From Echria macrotheca (taxonomy: Eukaryota; Ascomycota; Sordariomycetes; Sordariales; Schizotheciaceae), in NCBI GenBank assembly GCA_030411725.1, contig MU839827.1, forward strand, positions 2,170,001 to 2,234,000: DNA of 64,000 nt, in the 5' to 3' direction. The translations under genes and the position numbers were made by a program. A model generated the notes under the pieces. The model was not told where the DNA came from and made no database searches. It was given only the letters and a program-made list of their open reading frames with translations. Positions 11,307 through 23,391 of the stretch are shown here, in pieces (position 1 is the first letter of the stretch; the number at the start of each line of letters is the position of its first letter).

Positions 11307-12198
11307 ATGGTCTCAACAAAATGCCTAGCTGGCCTGTTGGCCGCCGCAACATTGGTATCAGCGAGGACGCCGTCCGGGTTCACACCAGGCAGCACAACAG
11401 ATCTAATCGTCATCTACAACGGGGTCGTCGCCATGAACGGCGCCGTCATCCCCCGAGCATGTGCGTCGTCGCTTACTCTCCTATAACTTGCATTCATGAC
11501 AAAAGTTAACGTGAAATATAGCAACGGCCGACCAGCCCATGGTCGGCATCCTCACCAAGCCCAGCGGGACTAGCTTCGCAATAGTCATGATCGGTACGGT
11601 TGCGCGCCGTCCAATACCTACCTTACCCCATTCTCCTCTACAAGGCAGACCATCTGCTAACAAAAAGCCGCGCGCAGACCTCGACATCCCAAGCCAAAAC
11701 GGCTCATCGGAAACCAACACGCTCCTCCACTGGATGCAAACAGGCCTGACCCCAGCCGCCCAAGCGACACGGGTCAACACGACCACAGGCCAAATCTCCG
11801 TCTTCCTCCTCCAGAACACGTCCAACACAACACCGCTGGCGGCCTACATCCCGCCGAACCCGCCCGCGCGCGTCCCGCTCAGCCACCGGTACACGCAGAT
11901 CCTCGTCGACACGAGCGGCGTGACCACGAACTCGCTCGGCGCGCTGCGCACCGCCGCCACGAACCGCCTCGGCTTCGCCGCGCAGACGGTGCTCGGCCAG
12001 GCTGGCCTGGACGGCAAGGTGGTCGCGGGTAACTTTTATAACGTCACCAATCCCGGGCCGGTGAACGGGACCGCCGGGACGGGGGGCGGCACCGGGGCCG
12101 GTGGTGGTGGACCCCGGTTGACGGGGGGTGCGGGGAGAGTGGGGCCGACGCTCGGGTTGGTTGCGGGCTTGGCGGCGGGCGTGGCTGTGATGCTGTAA
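11307..12198 (+). CDS. Secreted, probably GPI-anchored PEBP-like protein
   Basis: Three exons (11307-11460, 11522-11593, 11678-12198) encode 248 residues; the second intron carries a perfect GCTAAC branch site. A signal peptide (MVSTKCLAGLLAAATLVSA) starts the protein. The core has the landmarks of the phosphatidylethanolamine-binding fold: IDLDIPSQN in place of the DPDAP loop, then LLHWMQTGL, then IPPNPPARVPLSHRY in place of the PP...GPHRY segment. The tail is Gly-rich and ends in a short hydrophobic stretch (GPTLGLVAGLAAGVAVML), as expected for a GPI-anchor signal. Canonical PEBPs are cytosolic and bind lipids or inhibit proteases (yeast Tfs1). A cell-surface member therefore probably has a different, unknown ligand. 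Several NxT/NxS sites support secretion. Confidence 0.85.
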
Positions 12199-13032
12199 TA
12201 AGCTTTACAAGTTATTCTTTTTTCAAGGACATTATAGTATCAAATAAATAGAGCTGTTTTAGTTTATTTGATTGTCCGCGTAGACTACGAAGCAAAAAGA
12301 ATGGGACATATCTTGTCTCGGAGAGTTGCTGGGTTCCAATGAGATATCTCGGCACATTATTCAGCCGTTCCAAGCGTCAAAACTCTCCGCAAAAGCCAAA
12401 AACCCACACGGCTCAGGCGTCCATGCGAACGATGCGAGACAGAAACCGAGGTTGAGCTCATTTCATTTACAAAGCAGGCGACCCGCCTGACTGGTCGTAG
12501 ACATGCCTTCGGAACTTGCCGCCTTTCCTCTCTTGGATCCCGCGCGGCTTCCCCAGACTCGTCGCCTGGGGACAAGGGGGCGTGGGTCAACAACCGTAGA
12601 GTGTAAATCATCGGATAGACTTCCCGCGCGCGATCTCCCCTGTTATATCTTCCGATTGCCCTTGTCACATCTCATTGCTCTACCGTGCAGGGTTCCGGCG
12701 GCATAACAACAGCGGAACGCCATCTCATATCGAGGAGCACCAGTACAACGAGGCTGAAGATCGGCCACATTCGACCGGCGTCATCGTTCCAGGCCCGGGA
12801 CAGGCTTACAAATTCTCCACTGTGTCGTCCGGTGCCAGCATGCTCGCTATGAAGCCAGAGAAGTACATAAAGTTGTGGCTCGCCGGCGGAGTTCCGTCCT
12901 CGGTAGTGGTTTGGCGTTCTCATAAAAGGAGGCATCCCCTTGTTATCCAAGACCATTGCGTTGTGTCTCCACCACCTTGAACGTCTCTTCCAACCCTTTT
13001 TTTCTCTGACAGTATTCCCACGCTTGAGAACG
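12199..13032. other. Intergenic, tandem genes
   Basis: 3' region of the PEBP-like gene and promoter of the AIF-like gene. The short frames here show no family resemblance. Confidence 0.55.
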
Positions 13033-14346
13033 ATGACCCAGACGATTGTGATTCTTGGGGCTGGCATCGCGGCCATACCCGTCGCCCATTACCTTCTCGC
13101 CCACACCGCGCCCAAGCTCAAGGATGGCCTGAAAATCATCTTGGTGTCGCCCAACACCCATGTTTATTGGTGCTTTGCCGCCGTTCGCGGTATCCTTCCC
13201 GACATGGTGCCCGACGACAAGATGTTCCACCCAGTAACTGAGAGCTTCGCCAAGTATCCTAAGGGCCAGTTCGAGCACGTCCTAGGCCAGGCGATACAGT
13301 TGACTCCAGAATCCAACTCGGTCCTCGTCCGGGAAAACGATGGCGCCGAGCGAACCGTCACCTACGATGAGTTGTAAGTCGACCTAGACCTCCCTTGGCA
13401 CGATCCTGTTCGGACGTCATATAATCATGACCATGGCTGACGACGAGACCGCTCAATAGGATCATCGCTACCGGAAGTGTCTACAAAGACACACCTCTCA
13501 AGAATATCGGAACAACCGAACAGACGCGAGCCGCCCTCCGGGATTACAACAAGAAGATTGAGTCTGCCAAGTCCATCGTTGTCGCTGGCGCTGGCTTCAC
13601 CGGAGTAGAACTCGCCGGCGAGCTGGGTGAAGAATAGTGAGGCACCTTTTGCCACAGCCACATTCTGGCGCTTGCCTGGCTATAGCTGACTGTGTCAACC
13701 CATCAGTGCCCAACACGGCCTTAAAGAGGTCACGCTTATCGCCGACGGAACACTTCCCTTCAGTTCCGATATCAAGACTGACGTGCGGGCCACGGCTAAA
13801 AGGGAGCTCGAAAATCTCAAAGTCAAAGTGCTGGTCAATAGGAAGGTCACGGGAACTTCCCAGAAAGGCGCCAAGACCGTGATCGAGCTCGACGGCGGAA
13901 AAGAGACCATCACGACCGACCTGTTCCTCCCAACCTTTGGCATCATCCCAAACACCTCTTTTGTCCCTGCGGAGCTGCTCGATGCCCGAGCCTATGTCAA
14001 GCAGACGTCATCGCTCCAGGTCCAGGGACAAGAGAACGTGTACGTTATTGGCGACGCTGGCAATCTTCAGAGTGCAACAGGCAAGGCAGCCGACATGGAA
14101 GCGGTGCATCTGGCCAGAGGCCTGGACGCCAAGCTCGTAAGCAAGGTGCCTGTTGGTGAGCTCAAGGTCGACCCGAAAGTCATATTTGCAGTGGCTTTGG
14201 GGAAACGCAAGGGTACCGGCCAGATGGGCAACTGGAAGCTCTGGAGCTTTCTCATCGCTTGGCTGAAGTCCAAGAACTTGGGCACGGATACTGCCCGGGA
14301 CTATGTTAATGGGGCGAAGACCATGACCGAGAAGAAGTGGACGTGA
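13033..14346 (+). CDS. AIF-like FAD-dependent pyridine nucleotide-disulfide oxidoreductase
   Basis: Three exons (13033-13373, 13460-13636, 13707-14346) encode 385 residues. The N-terminal FAD-binding Rossmann motif is IVILGAGIAAIPVAHYL. The second dinucleotide (NADH) motif is IVVAGAGFTGVELAGEL, interrupted just after by intron 2. The flavin ribityl-contact motif appears as VYVIGDAGNLQSATGKAADM. This order matches the fungal AIF/AMID (NDH-2-like) family, which includes yeast Aif1 and Ndi1 relatives and uses NAD(P)H to reduce quinones or other acceptors. No clear mitochondrial targeting peptide or transmembrane anchor is present, so a cytosolic or peripheral enzyme is more likely. The start is the ATG at MTQTIVIL, directly before the FAD motif; an in-frame upstream extension looks non-coding. 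Confidence 0.9.
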
Positions 14347-15650
14347 TGTGGGGTGACGGTGGTTTTGATATCCCTTTTCTTGAAGCTGAGATCATAGAGT
14401 GTTCTAATATTGAATGACATTTGTCGCCGACCGGGAGAATGTCGCGGTCAGGATTGCAGACCCACTTGATGTTGCTGTCGCTGGGTGAACAGGAATGGAC
14501 CGCTTCGCTTGACCAAACTTTCAGGGATTTTAATGGAGTTGTGATCAAAGTGGCTCCTCACCGGAATGAAATTTCGGATGGGTCCCGACGTTGTGGTGGA
14601 CGGATGCGGGCGGGCCGCTCTGGGGACAAATCGTCGTCCTGCATTTGTTTTCATTTTACTCGATTGAGCAGTGAGGAGAGCGACGGTCAGAAAGGGGCAA
14701 AAAGGTGAAGAGGGTGCACACCAGCGGGGTGGCACGGGTGGCTGCCTGGGGACGCCGGGAAGGGTGGTGGAGGGGTTCTGCCGGAGTATAAATAGCTTAC
14801 GGCGGCCCCGAAACCTCGAAAGCGCCCGCAAAGATTCTTTTTCTTTTCGACTCTGACCGGCAAATTTTTTGGCTGCCCTCTGGGGGGCCCGGACTTGCCA
14901 TGGGCTAAACTCCGAAGGTGTTGGGTGCGGCGGGCAAAAGACAACTGCTCAATCCAAGTCTTGGTTCCGGGCCAAGAAAGGCTCGTGCCAGGCAGACGGT
15001 GGGGCAGGTGTTACAAGCAACGCCTGGCACGTGCGCGTGTTCGGAGCATCGCGTCACCCACCCACTCGCGTCACTGTCCCGGCCGGGCCAGACCTTCGGC
15101 TGCTGCTGCAGCACACCCACACACCATTGCCGGCCGCCGCCTGCGAGATTGTGAACGCCAACTGCCCCCGCGTCGTCTCTCCCCGCCGCGGCAAGCCTCC
15201 AAACAAAACACTGCAACGCCAAACCAACCCCGAAAGCCTTCATTGCAAATGCCAGTGTTGCGAGGCTGTTTTGGAACACTTCAAAAGCTTATTTGTCGTC
15301 AAAAACGTCAATTGGTCGTCTCATGCAACTTTTTTTGACGCCGCAGGTCCAACTTCGCTTCTGGATCTCAGATGCAGCCAATTTGACCTGTCGTGGTTGA
15401 CCCACCGACGCGCTAGTTAGACCTGACGCGCCTGCAATCCAGCAATCCCAGCCTCTCAAATTCCCTGGGCACGCCTCACCACACACCACCACAACCACTT
15501 TATCTCGACTCCCAATTCCACTTCCAAGCCTGCGAGGCCAGCTGCTCCTCATCACCGTCCACTTCTTCAATACCAGTCCTCTTTGCAGCCTGTTTTGCCT
15601 CTGGACGTCGCCAATTGCCGTCCGCCGTGTCGCGGATCCCGGACGCAAAA
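14347..15650. other. Long intergenic region upstream of the Ams2/Spt21 gene
   Basis: About 1.3 kb with no convincing gene. Overlapping open frames on both strands (14869-15420) reflect high GC and lack family resemblance. A strong TATA-like element lies at 14787-14795. The last 200 bp are C/T-rich, as in a fungal 5' UTR. Confidence 0.55.
14787..14795 (+). promoter_or_regulatory. TATA-box-like element TATAAATAG
   Basis: An exact TATAAATAG in GC-rich surroundings. The next plus-strand start codon is about 855 bp away. It could serve a long-leader transcript of the Ams2/Spt21 gene or an unannotated RNA. Confidence 0.35.
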
Positions 15651-18600
15651 ATGGCAACGCCAAACGGGCATATGTGGTCCGCCCCGTCGCCCCAACCGCC
15701 GGTGCAGCCGGTCGGAGGCGACGACTTTGGCCTGCAGGCAAGGCCAATGGGATGTGAGTCTGTTGAACTAGTCGTCCTGTCATCCTGTCTGACCTGAGCC
15801 GCGTATGTAGTGAAAGTACAGTACACGTTCGATCGCGACAGCCAAGTCAATTGTCTGGCACGATGGCCCCATATCCTGCAGATACAAACGATGATGCTCG
15901 ACGAGAGGACTTCAATCGGCGTGGTCGACCTTCGCACGTGCCTACAGGCCGTGGCTCAGTGCAGCCCCGAGATTGTCAACCAGCACGATACCGACTACAG
16001 CATCTACGCTACCGACTTCTCCGAGCCGGATTGGCCCCTGGTTGGGCAAGGCATGCTGTCATGGTGTCTACAGAATAGTGACCGCCACCAGCTGGTCACT
16101 GGCCGGGTGACGCGGAATATCATGGCCATCCTCGGGAGCGGGAGTCGTGATACCCTGGAGGTGAAGCTGAAGTTGACGGCGGTGGCCAAGATGCTACACC
16201 GTACGGATTTCCCGGTCTTGGATGCGCTGGACCTTTCCAAGTTCGCCGCAGCAACCCCTACCGACACAGCTTCGGAATGGAACTCATTTATCCAATCGAA
16301 TCCTCTTCTTGGACACGCGGGAAATGTAGCTTCGATGCCTTCGCCAGCTCTTCCCCCTGCCCAGTTAAGCCAGCAGAATACCCAGAACAACATACCGGAG
16401 CAGAGATTTATGGAACCGAGACCAGAGAGCCTACCACCGCAGCCGATTCGGCCGTCCAGTATTCCTCCTCAGCAGAGTATCCCGCATCCCTCGGTGCCTC
16501 AGCACCACGCGCCCGCCGCTCCGCCAGTGATGAACCGGGTTCAATCACCTGCACCTCCAGTTACGAACCGCATTAATTCGCCTGCTCTTGCACCAGCTAT
16601 GAACAGGGTTGAATCACCGGCTCCTCTACCAGTTACCGACCGAGTTGGCTCGCCAGCCGTAGCCCCCCAACCTGTTGAGATGACAAACGGGAAGACGATT
16701 CAGCCGTTGCCGCCAGCTCGACCGTCGCGCCCGTCGTCTCGATCCCGACACAGGCCATCAACAGGACGCCCTCGGGGCCGTCCACGAAAGAAACCGCTCG
16801 AAGCAGGAAATACCTCGGCCGCTGAGGAGGCGACCGACGGTGACGAGGGGCCGGCAAAGAAGAGGGCCAAGGTGACGCAGACTGAGTACAGCTCGACGGC
16901 ACCGTTTGGCTCGGCACCGGATTCTCTCAGAGTTCACGCGAGCATATCAGGTTCCCTGCGGAACCTGAGGCCAGTCGGGTCGATAGGCGATGCGACCGGC
17001 GCAAATCACCTGCAAGATGTTCCGCGTGCGCCAACCCCAGTACCTGACATGCCGCTTCTACAGAAACAACAACAAAAGATGAGAGCGTTGGCAAGCAAAG
17101 TCAAGCAGGAGCTCACAAGTGAACCAGAAATTCCAATGGAATACCAACGGCGGCTGAGCAGGCCTTATCTTCAGGGTGGAACAAGCCAAGCTGGCTACTC
17201 GCCGGATTCGGTTGCTCAATCTCCTGACCTAGGTTATTCTCCTGAGGACAGCCCGGCTGACCTGGGCTCTTCCCCTCCCGTCCCACGGACGAGCGCCTAC
17301 CTCAATTCTAGTCCCATGCCTTCCAGTCCAATACTCCCGGCGATGCCACTGCGGCAAGTGGATTCGGGATTTATGAGTGGCGGTATCGATGAGCTTTTCG
17401 ACGAGGAGGATGTTCAGGAGCTTCCGCGAGCGAAACCCCCCACTCAACCAGGTCAACCACGGGCTCGCCCCGCGTCCAAGCCTATGCCACAGCAGCAGCC
17501 GAAAAAGCCGAAGGGCGGCAAGGCAAATGGCACTAACCCACAAGACGTTCAAAACTTTCCATTCCAGGAGGTGCATCCTGGCCCTCCAGAGTTGCTTCCT
17601 GTGACCAGTATATTCAACCCTGCAGGCAAAGCAAAGGCATTGAACCGACCCCCCGGGCAAGCCAAGAAGCCTGCCTCCCGACCACTCAAGAGGTCGAACA
17701 CGGCACCTGGTTTCCTGACTGACCCAATTCCTCCGCCGCCAGATCAGTTCCCTGTTCAGCAACCGGTGAACCCGCCCCATCCCGCAGCCAATGGTCAGCT
17801 TCAACCGCCTCCCCAACAGCCGCAGCCGTCCCAGCTCAGCGAACAACCGCAGCTTCTCCAGTTTAGCGAACAGCCACGATTTCTCCAATTCGCTGAACCG
17901 CCACAGCTTCCCCGGCCCAGCGAGCCGTCGCAGCCCCCTCAGCTGAGTGAACAGCCACAAAAAGACGGTGACTCCAACGTCGAGATGGTCCTGCAGCGAG
18001 CGCTCGAGAGTGAGGTTGCGGTTCAGGAGACCGATGTGCTCCAGAATGGTGGCATTCCTCAAGCAGACACTACGGCTCTGCAGGGTGCTGCGGAGACCCC
18101 TGAGCCTGTTGTACTGCTGCCGACACAGCCCGTCTCCCGACCTACGTCAAGACCGACCTCGAGCTCCGGATCCCGTGACGCCTCGGCGCCCATTCCCGCC
18201 AGCGACCCAGCACAGGAATCGGCGCCCGCACAATCGAGGGCGTTTATGTCGGAAGCACCTTGCCCCCTCGACGAAGAGCCGCCTCGATACAGCAAGAACC
18301 ACGTCAAGAAGCAGACTATCAAGGAACGGCTAGACACAGCAATTCAAAAAGGGGAACCACCGCTGTTTTGCTGCAACTGCGGGGCCATCGAGACACCTAC
18401 ATGGCGCAAAATCTGGACACAAGAGCGCCAAGGGGTTCCCGAGTTCCACGAGTTCTCCGATAAGCCGGGATTCGTGACGACGATTGACGTTCTCGAGCGG
18501 GATCCGGAGGGACAACCGTCCATGTATCGGCTGATCAAAAAGCACTTGGGTCCCAATGAGAACAAAAAGCATTGGAACGAATCCGTGCTCTGCAATCCTT

Positions 18601-19838
18601 GCGGTATCTGGTTGGCAAAGTTCAAGGGCCATCGACCCCCGGACCGGTGGGAGAAAGATGCTGCGCGCCTTGGTCAGCCGAGGAGAAAGCGTGACAATAA
18701 GAATGGGAACGGCAAGGGGAAGAAAGCTCGTAGTAAGAGCGATGCTCAGATGAACCCTACATCAGAAGCATACTTCACCACAGATCCGCTTGGCCCAGCG
18801 GATCAAGAGTCACCCAAGGAAAAGACACAGGGAAATGGAAACATGCCAACGGGCAAGAATGGGCCGAACGGCAGTGACCGGGAAACCAGCCAGAGCTTCG
18901 AGTCCCAGAGTTTAAACTTGCGTAGCTCCCCAAAACACCGTGGGCTAGGATCGACTCACTCGAGGGGAAGTGGAACAGCAGACAGCCCCATCGCGATTGA
19001 AGACGATCTAGGCACCACGAGACGGTTACTCTTCCCGTCACCAAGAAAGGACGGGGTACCCAAAGTTCTTGGGGAGCTTACCTCGACGAACATCCAAATG
19101 AGCACAGATTTCCAGGAGTCCAAGTCTGCAGCCGCAGGAAAGGAGAATGCGAAGTCGAGACCAGAGCGCCCCGGCACACCGCCTCGGGGCGACTGTGACG
19201 ATCTAGACCAAGAGCTATTCGGCACTCCGCCCAATCGGCCATCCACGCCTCCTTCGAAATCTGTGTCATCTGGAGTGTTCAAGACGCCCACTCGACCGAC
19301 GCCCAGCCATCGCCCCATTACTAGAAGTATCTCTCGGTCGATTCGGTCTGTGGCAAGATCGCCTGGACAGGTGTTCAGCCACCTCGTAAGGACACCCTCC
19401 AAAACACCGCGCTCCTCCGGCCCAGGCCACCTACCGGTCAGCACGAGCAAGCGGCGGAGTCCGCGCAATGCACAGCTGCATGCGCACTTTGCGCTCGAGG
19501 ACGTGAATTTCGACTCCCCCTTTACGGCAACGCTCAGCCAGCTGCTGAGTGAAGCTCACGACTTTACGACTGGTTCTCCTTCGCACGGCCTTTCGGAGCT
19601 CGACCTGGCCGGGCTGCCAAACCTCACGAGCGACCTCGATGTCGACGCCACTGATCAGCAGCTAGCCAACACGCTGGACTTTAGCAATTTCCTCGGGACA
19701 GACCTAATCATGCCCAGCTCCCCGCCTCTGCTCCGGCATCACGGTGGCAGCCTCAATTTTGGAGCTGACATATGGGCCCAGATAGAGAAGGGTTCGGCCA
19801 TGGAGATAGAGGGGGTCGAAGTCGCCGAGGCTAACTAA
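15651..19838 (+). CDS. Ams2/Spt21-type GATA zinc-finger regulator
   Basis: Two exons (15651-15753, 15811-19838) with a 57-nt intron encode 1376 residues. Residues about 35-165 match the Ams2/Spt21 N-terminal domain (KVQYTFDRDSQVNCLARWP, then TSIGVVDLRTCLQAV, VGQGMLSWCL and ITG-like VTGRVTRNIM). A GATA-type finger follows at residues 888-965, C888-x2-C891-x70-C962-x2-C965, with TPTWRKIW after the first pair and LCNPCGIWLAKFKGHRP around the second. The loop is about 70 residues instead of the usual 17-18. Linkers are Pro/Gln/Ser-rich with short tandem repeats. In yeasts, Spt21 and Ams2 activate histone genes in S phase, and Ams2 supports CENP-A loading. A nuclear histone-gene regulator is the natural inference. 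The N-terminal domain begins at the exon junction, which confirms the intron. Confidence 0.9.
16530..16668 (+). repeat. Coding tandem repeat in the Ams2/Spt21 linker
   Basis: Four degenerate units of 10-13 residues, each of the form [M/V][N/T]xRxxSPA: MNRVQSPAPP, VTNRINSPALAPA, MNRVESPAPLP, VTDRVGSPAVAP. It lies in a disordered Pro-rich linker. Confidence 0.85.
17812..17960 (+). repeat. Coding PxLSEQPQ-type repeat in the Ams2/Spt21 linker
   Basis: Five or so degenerate units around SEQPQLLQF, SEQPRFLQF, AEPPQLPRP, SEPSQPPQL and SEQPQKDGD. They encode a Pro/Gln-rich segment between the N-terminal domain and the GATA finger. Confidence 0.8.
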
Positions 19839-20694
19839 CGTGGCTTCATGTTGGGAGTTTGAAGGTGTTGCTGGAGCTTGCTTGTTTTGTCTTGATTACA
19901 GTCAGTGTATCTGATCTCGTTTGTTTTTTTTTCTCTCGGATCTGGAGTCATGGAGAAGCGAGCGGGCGAGCTCGCGTGGATAAGTGGAAGTTGAGTTTGA
20001 TGGAGAGCACGGTTTTCCCCATCAGTCTGGGAGCCAGATGTGGGAGCGCCTGGATACCGGGATCTTCAGGAAGCGTACAGGGCGTATCGGCGAAGGGAAG
20101 CGGCATCGACTTTGCTCTACAGGTATTGAGGAGTCAAGCGGGTATTTGGCAGCAACATGCAAGCATGGATTGTTTTGGTATTTTATGCCCTCGTTGTGCC
20201 GGTGTTACATCATGATTAGGGCGTGTTTCGTCAAGCTCGACGAGTGCAAGCACCAGCAGCAGGAGCAGGAGGGTACAGCTTCTTTGACAGTTGACAACTC
20301 GGGACGGATGTCCCAGCTGCCTAGGCCTACCCTAGAATTACTAGACGGTTGCCTAGTCTACCTCGGTACAATAAAACTTTGATAGTTCTTTTTCACCTCG
20401 TATCACACTGTATGGGGTGTCTGTCTGTCTGTGCACTTGATTCTTCTCTCCGCCCTGTGTTTGAGTGTATGTGTGTCCTCGCGTGATCCATCTCACATCT
20501 GAAGTATGCGAGCTGTACGAGTATGTAGTTGCTGGTTTGAAAGTTGCAGACGTCCGTCCACCTCTGGCACCGAGCCCCAGCCACGCCACGCCCGCTGGCC
20601 GTCCGTGCCTGTTGACTCAACCTCAACCCTCAACACCTTCTCAGAGCGGCGGTGTTCCTCCGCCTCCTTTGATATCTAGTCTAGAACTAGTCTA
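19839..20694. other. Intergenic, convergent 3' ends
   Basis: Shared 3' region of the Ams2/Spt21 gene (+) and RPA3 (-). No gene seen. It contains an AATAAAAC-like A-rich site near 20370 that could serve polyadenylation. Confidence 0.5.
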
Positions 20695-21421
20695 TTACAC
20701 GAACAGATCCCTGTGCTGGTGGCTTATCTCGACCACCGTGTTGGCTAGGCTGAAATCTGGAGGTTATAGTCCGGTCGGTTAGTCACTTGCCCTGCCATGT
20801 GTGTGGAACATGGAAGGCTGGGAATACTCGGTCGGGGAGGTGAGGTGGATAGGTAGGGAGGGGTGTTTGTGTAATAAGTCCGATCGTGTGTTTGATGAGC
20901 TGTGAGCGGATGACGGGAAATGTGGAGGTACGGAGTAGGGGGGTGGGTAGATTAGATGCAGAAGAATTGATGATCCTCACACTCTTTCTCTCTCTCTGTG
21001 TGTGTGTGTGCATGAGGAGAAGAGCGAGGAGGGGAGGAAATGCAAAGAGTACACTAGATAGAGATATATACATACCGACGCCGGTGCCCAGATCGAGGGA
21101 GCTGAGCACCTTGATCGAGAGGTCCGGGTTCACCTTGCCGATGATCTGAACGCCGTTTCCTGCCGAGAGGTGGGCCTCCTTTTTTTTTTGAAGAATGGTC
21201 AGTTTTTTTTTTCTAATTTGAGAGAAGAGACACAGAAAGAGAGAGAGGATGGTGGGAAAATATGGTACCCGATTCAGATGGGCTGTGACGCTGCCGTCGG
21301 CGTCAATCAGCGCCTCGTCGCCGCGGAGCTGGATGACTTTTCCCACGACGATGACATTTTTGTTGACGTACGAGTTGAGGTAGGCCGAGGTGATGCGCGG
21401 GGTTGATGCGGACTTGTCCAT
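20695..21421 (-). CDS. RPA3: Replication protein A 14-kDa subunit (RPA3)
   Basis: Three exons (21421-21269, 21178-21076, 20756-20695) encode 105 residues, typical of the family. The OB-fold sequence is clear: PRITSAYLNSYVNKNVIVVG, then KVIQLRGDEALIDADG, HLSAGNGVQIIGKVNPDLSI and KVLSSLDLGTGV. The C-terminal helix comes from exon 3 (DFSLANTVVEISHQHRDLFV), which sits beyond a 319-nt intron. That intron ends at CTCCAG and has a TGACTAAC branch site. The 90-nt first intron has a poly-A rather than polypyrimidine 3' end but a good CTGAC branch. RPA3 is the smallest subunit of the RPA heterotrimer, the single-stranded DNA binder of replication and repair; its C-terminal helix makes the trimer core. 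Without exon 3 that helix would be missing, which supports the model. Confidence 0.92.
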
Positions 21422-23391
21422 TTTTTTCTTTTTCTTTTGTTATCTTGGTCGTTACTGTGTAGAGTCAGTCGGCTGGATGTCAAAATAAAGTCAAATCGGC
21501 ATCTACGGTGGAAGGGGGGGCTAGTCGAGTCGAGTGGGTTTCCTAAGCCATACACGGTGGTGCCCCTCGAGCCTCAAGACGCGCCTTGCTGATTTCTCAG
21601 AGCGCGTTTGGTGAGGTGAGCCCCGCTGTGGGGCGACATGGTGCTGTGGCCTTACGGCGGGAGATGCCGAGGGTCGATCCACTCCCTGGTCGATCACTCC
21701 ACTCCTTCTAACTTTACCTCTGTCTGTGCTCTACTCAACCTACTTCGCGCTGTATAAGGGAGGGTTGTATTGAAAAACTTCAGTATACACCCCCTGGGTA
21801 ACATGGAAGTTACCGGTTTGCGGACATAAGCTCCGACAGCTGTACTCTAGAGTAGATATCCTAGCACTTTCAAGATCTCTGGATCGGGCTGGATCCAGAC
21901 TAGCCGAGGCAGCTCTCCACCGCAGTGGGGCCGTCGCAAGCAGTCGAATTCGGACGACGAAGCTTGGCATCAAAATCCCCCGTGTCATGTCCCCGATTGC
22001 TAACGGACGGAGCAGATCACATCGACCGAGATCCAGGCAGACGCACGCGGCACCAGTTCAGGATGTCCGTCGAGTGAAGCGACAGCTGTCGGCACTTGTA
22101 TCGCAGCTGCGAGTCGGAGGTGGGGGCCTAGGGAGACGTACCGATTGGCGGCCATAGCTCTTGCTCCGTGTGGAGTGATCCCCGCAAACGGCCACGACAG
22201 AGAAGCTCAGTCCCTAGCTCGACACAGGTAGCTCCCCGAGCTCCCGCATACCACACACACGCTTGGATGGTTCTTCTCCAGAATCCTGATTCACGACAGC
22301 GACCACGATGCGAGATGGGCCAGGACCCCGCATGGCGGGCAGAATGCTGTCTCGCCGTGCAGGACGGAAGCAGCAGCAACCCGGGCAGAGGCGGGGTTTG
22401 ACGGGCCAGACGGGTGCCGCCCGGTGTCCCAGCAGCAAATTTCTGTTGGACGTGCAAACAAGGCACGTCTTCCTCTCTTGCTGCCTCGCCCCTCTGTGCA
22501 ACGGGCGACCTCGTCGCCAGGGGCAAGGTCAGGGCCCTCGACACGGCCAGCCAGGTGGAAATTCCCGGCTCAAGGGCTCGCGGGTAGAGGGGAGAGGGGG
22601 GGAGGGCCAGGGAAAGTGGGACGGAACGAAGGCGACTTCTCACGTCCAACGGGCAGCATGCGAGGAGGCAATGCCGGCCTTAGCTCCAAGCTTCTCCAGT
22701 CTTGTGTATGTGTATATGTGTGTTTGTGTGTGCTGCCCTGGGGTAGTGTCTAGCCGCGAACATACACCTGCGGCGACTAATGCCAACCCGGCAGCTCTTG
22801 TGTTTTAGGACTCGCTTTCTCCTGTACTTTTCTGCTGCTAGCGTCTTCTCTTCTTGCAACGACGCTCCGCGTGCAAACGAACCACAGGGAACCCCACTGA
22901 GGCTATCCCTTCGCATCCGTCTCCCCGAGCGGCCGTTCCTCTCGCCAGGAACACAACAAAGGAATGCGCCGCCCTCCTTCCCGAGCGCTTATTCATTCCC
23001 GGCCTTAACTAAGACAGACAATTGCAAAGACGGCGAAGCACGACCTCCGCCCAAGTCACGCCACCTCGATCTCTTGAGCCGCCAAAAGCCCGACTACCGC
23101 CGTCCAGGTATGCTCTGCTTCGTTACTTCAAGACTCTTTCTTGTATTACACTCCTCTTTGCCGGCTGTCTACACGTACTAAGACTCGCTCTCGATACAGC
23201 AGCAGCCCATACCTCTGCTCCTTCCTCCCTCTGAGAAAGAAGTGAGCGGAGCTCTGCTCCGGCCTGCCCATGGTGGCTTCCAGCCTGGGCACTCCTCGGT
23301 TTGCTCAAGACAACCCCAGGTCTCGGACCAACGGCCTCTGTCAGCAGAACGTGTCCTCCCTGCGCCAGGGAGAGCAGAGCCGAAGCCCACC
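21422..23391. other. Divergent promoter region RPA3 / bZIP with probable long bZIP leader
   Basis: About 2 kb. The part near 22750-23390 is C/T-rich and likely 5' leader of the bZIP gene. A candidate leader intron runs from the GTATGC at about 23108 to the ACAG near 23200. An ATG at 23270 opens an overlapping upstream frame (see findings). No other gene seen. Confidence 0.5.

Noticed and set aside
14869..15420. 183-codon open frame upstream of the Ams2/Spt21 gene
   Set aside because: Overlaps other frames of similar length on both strands; no domain and no codon pattern like its neighbours.
17229..18062. 277-codon open frame on the minus strand
   Set aside because: Opposite the Pro/Gln repeats of the Ams2/Spt21 gene; composition artefact (Leu/Arg-rich).
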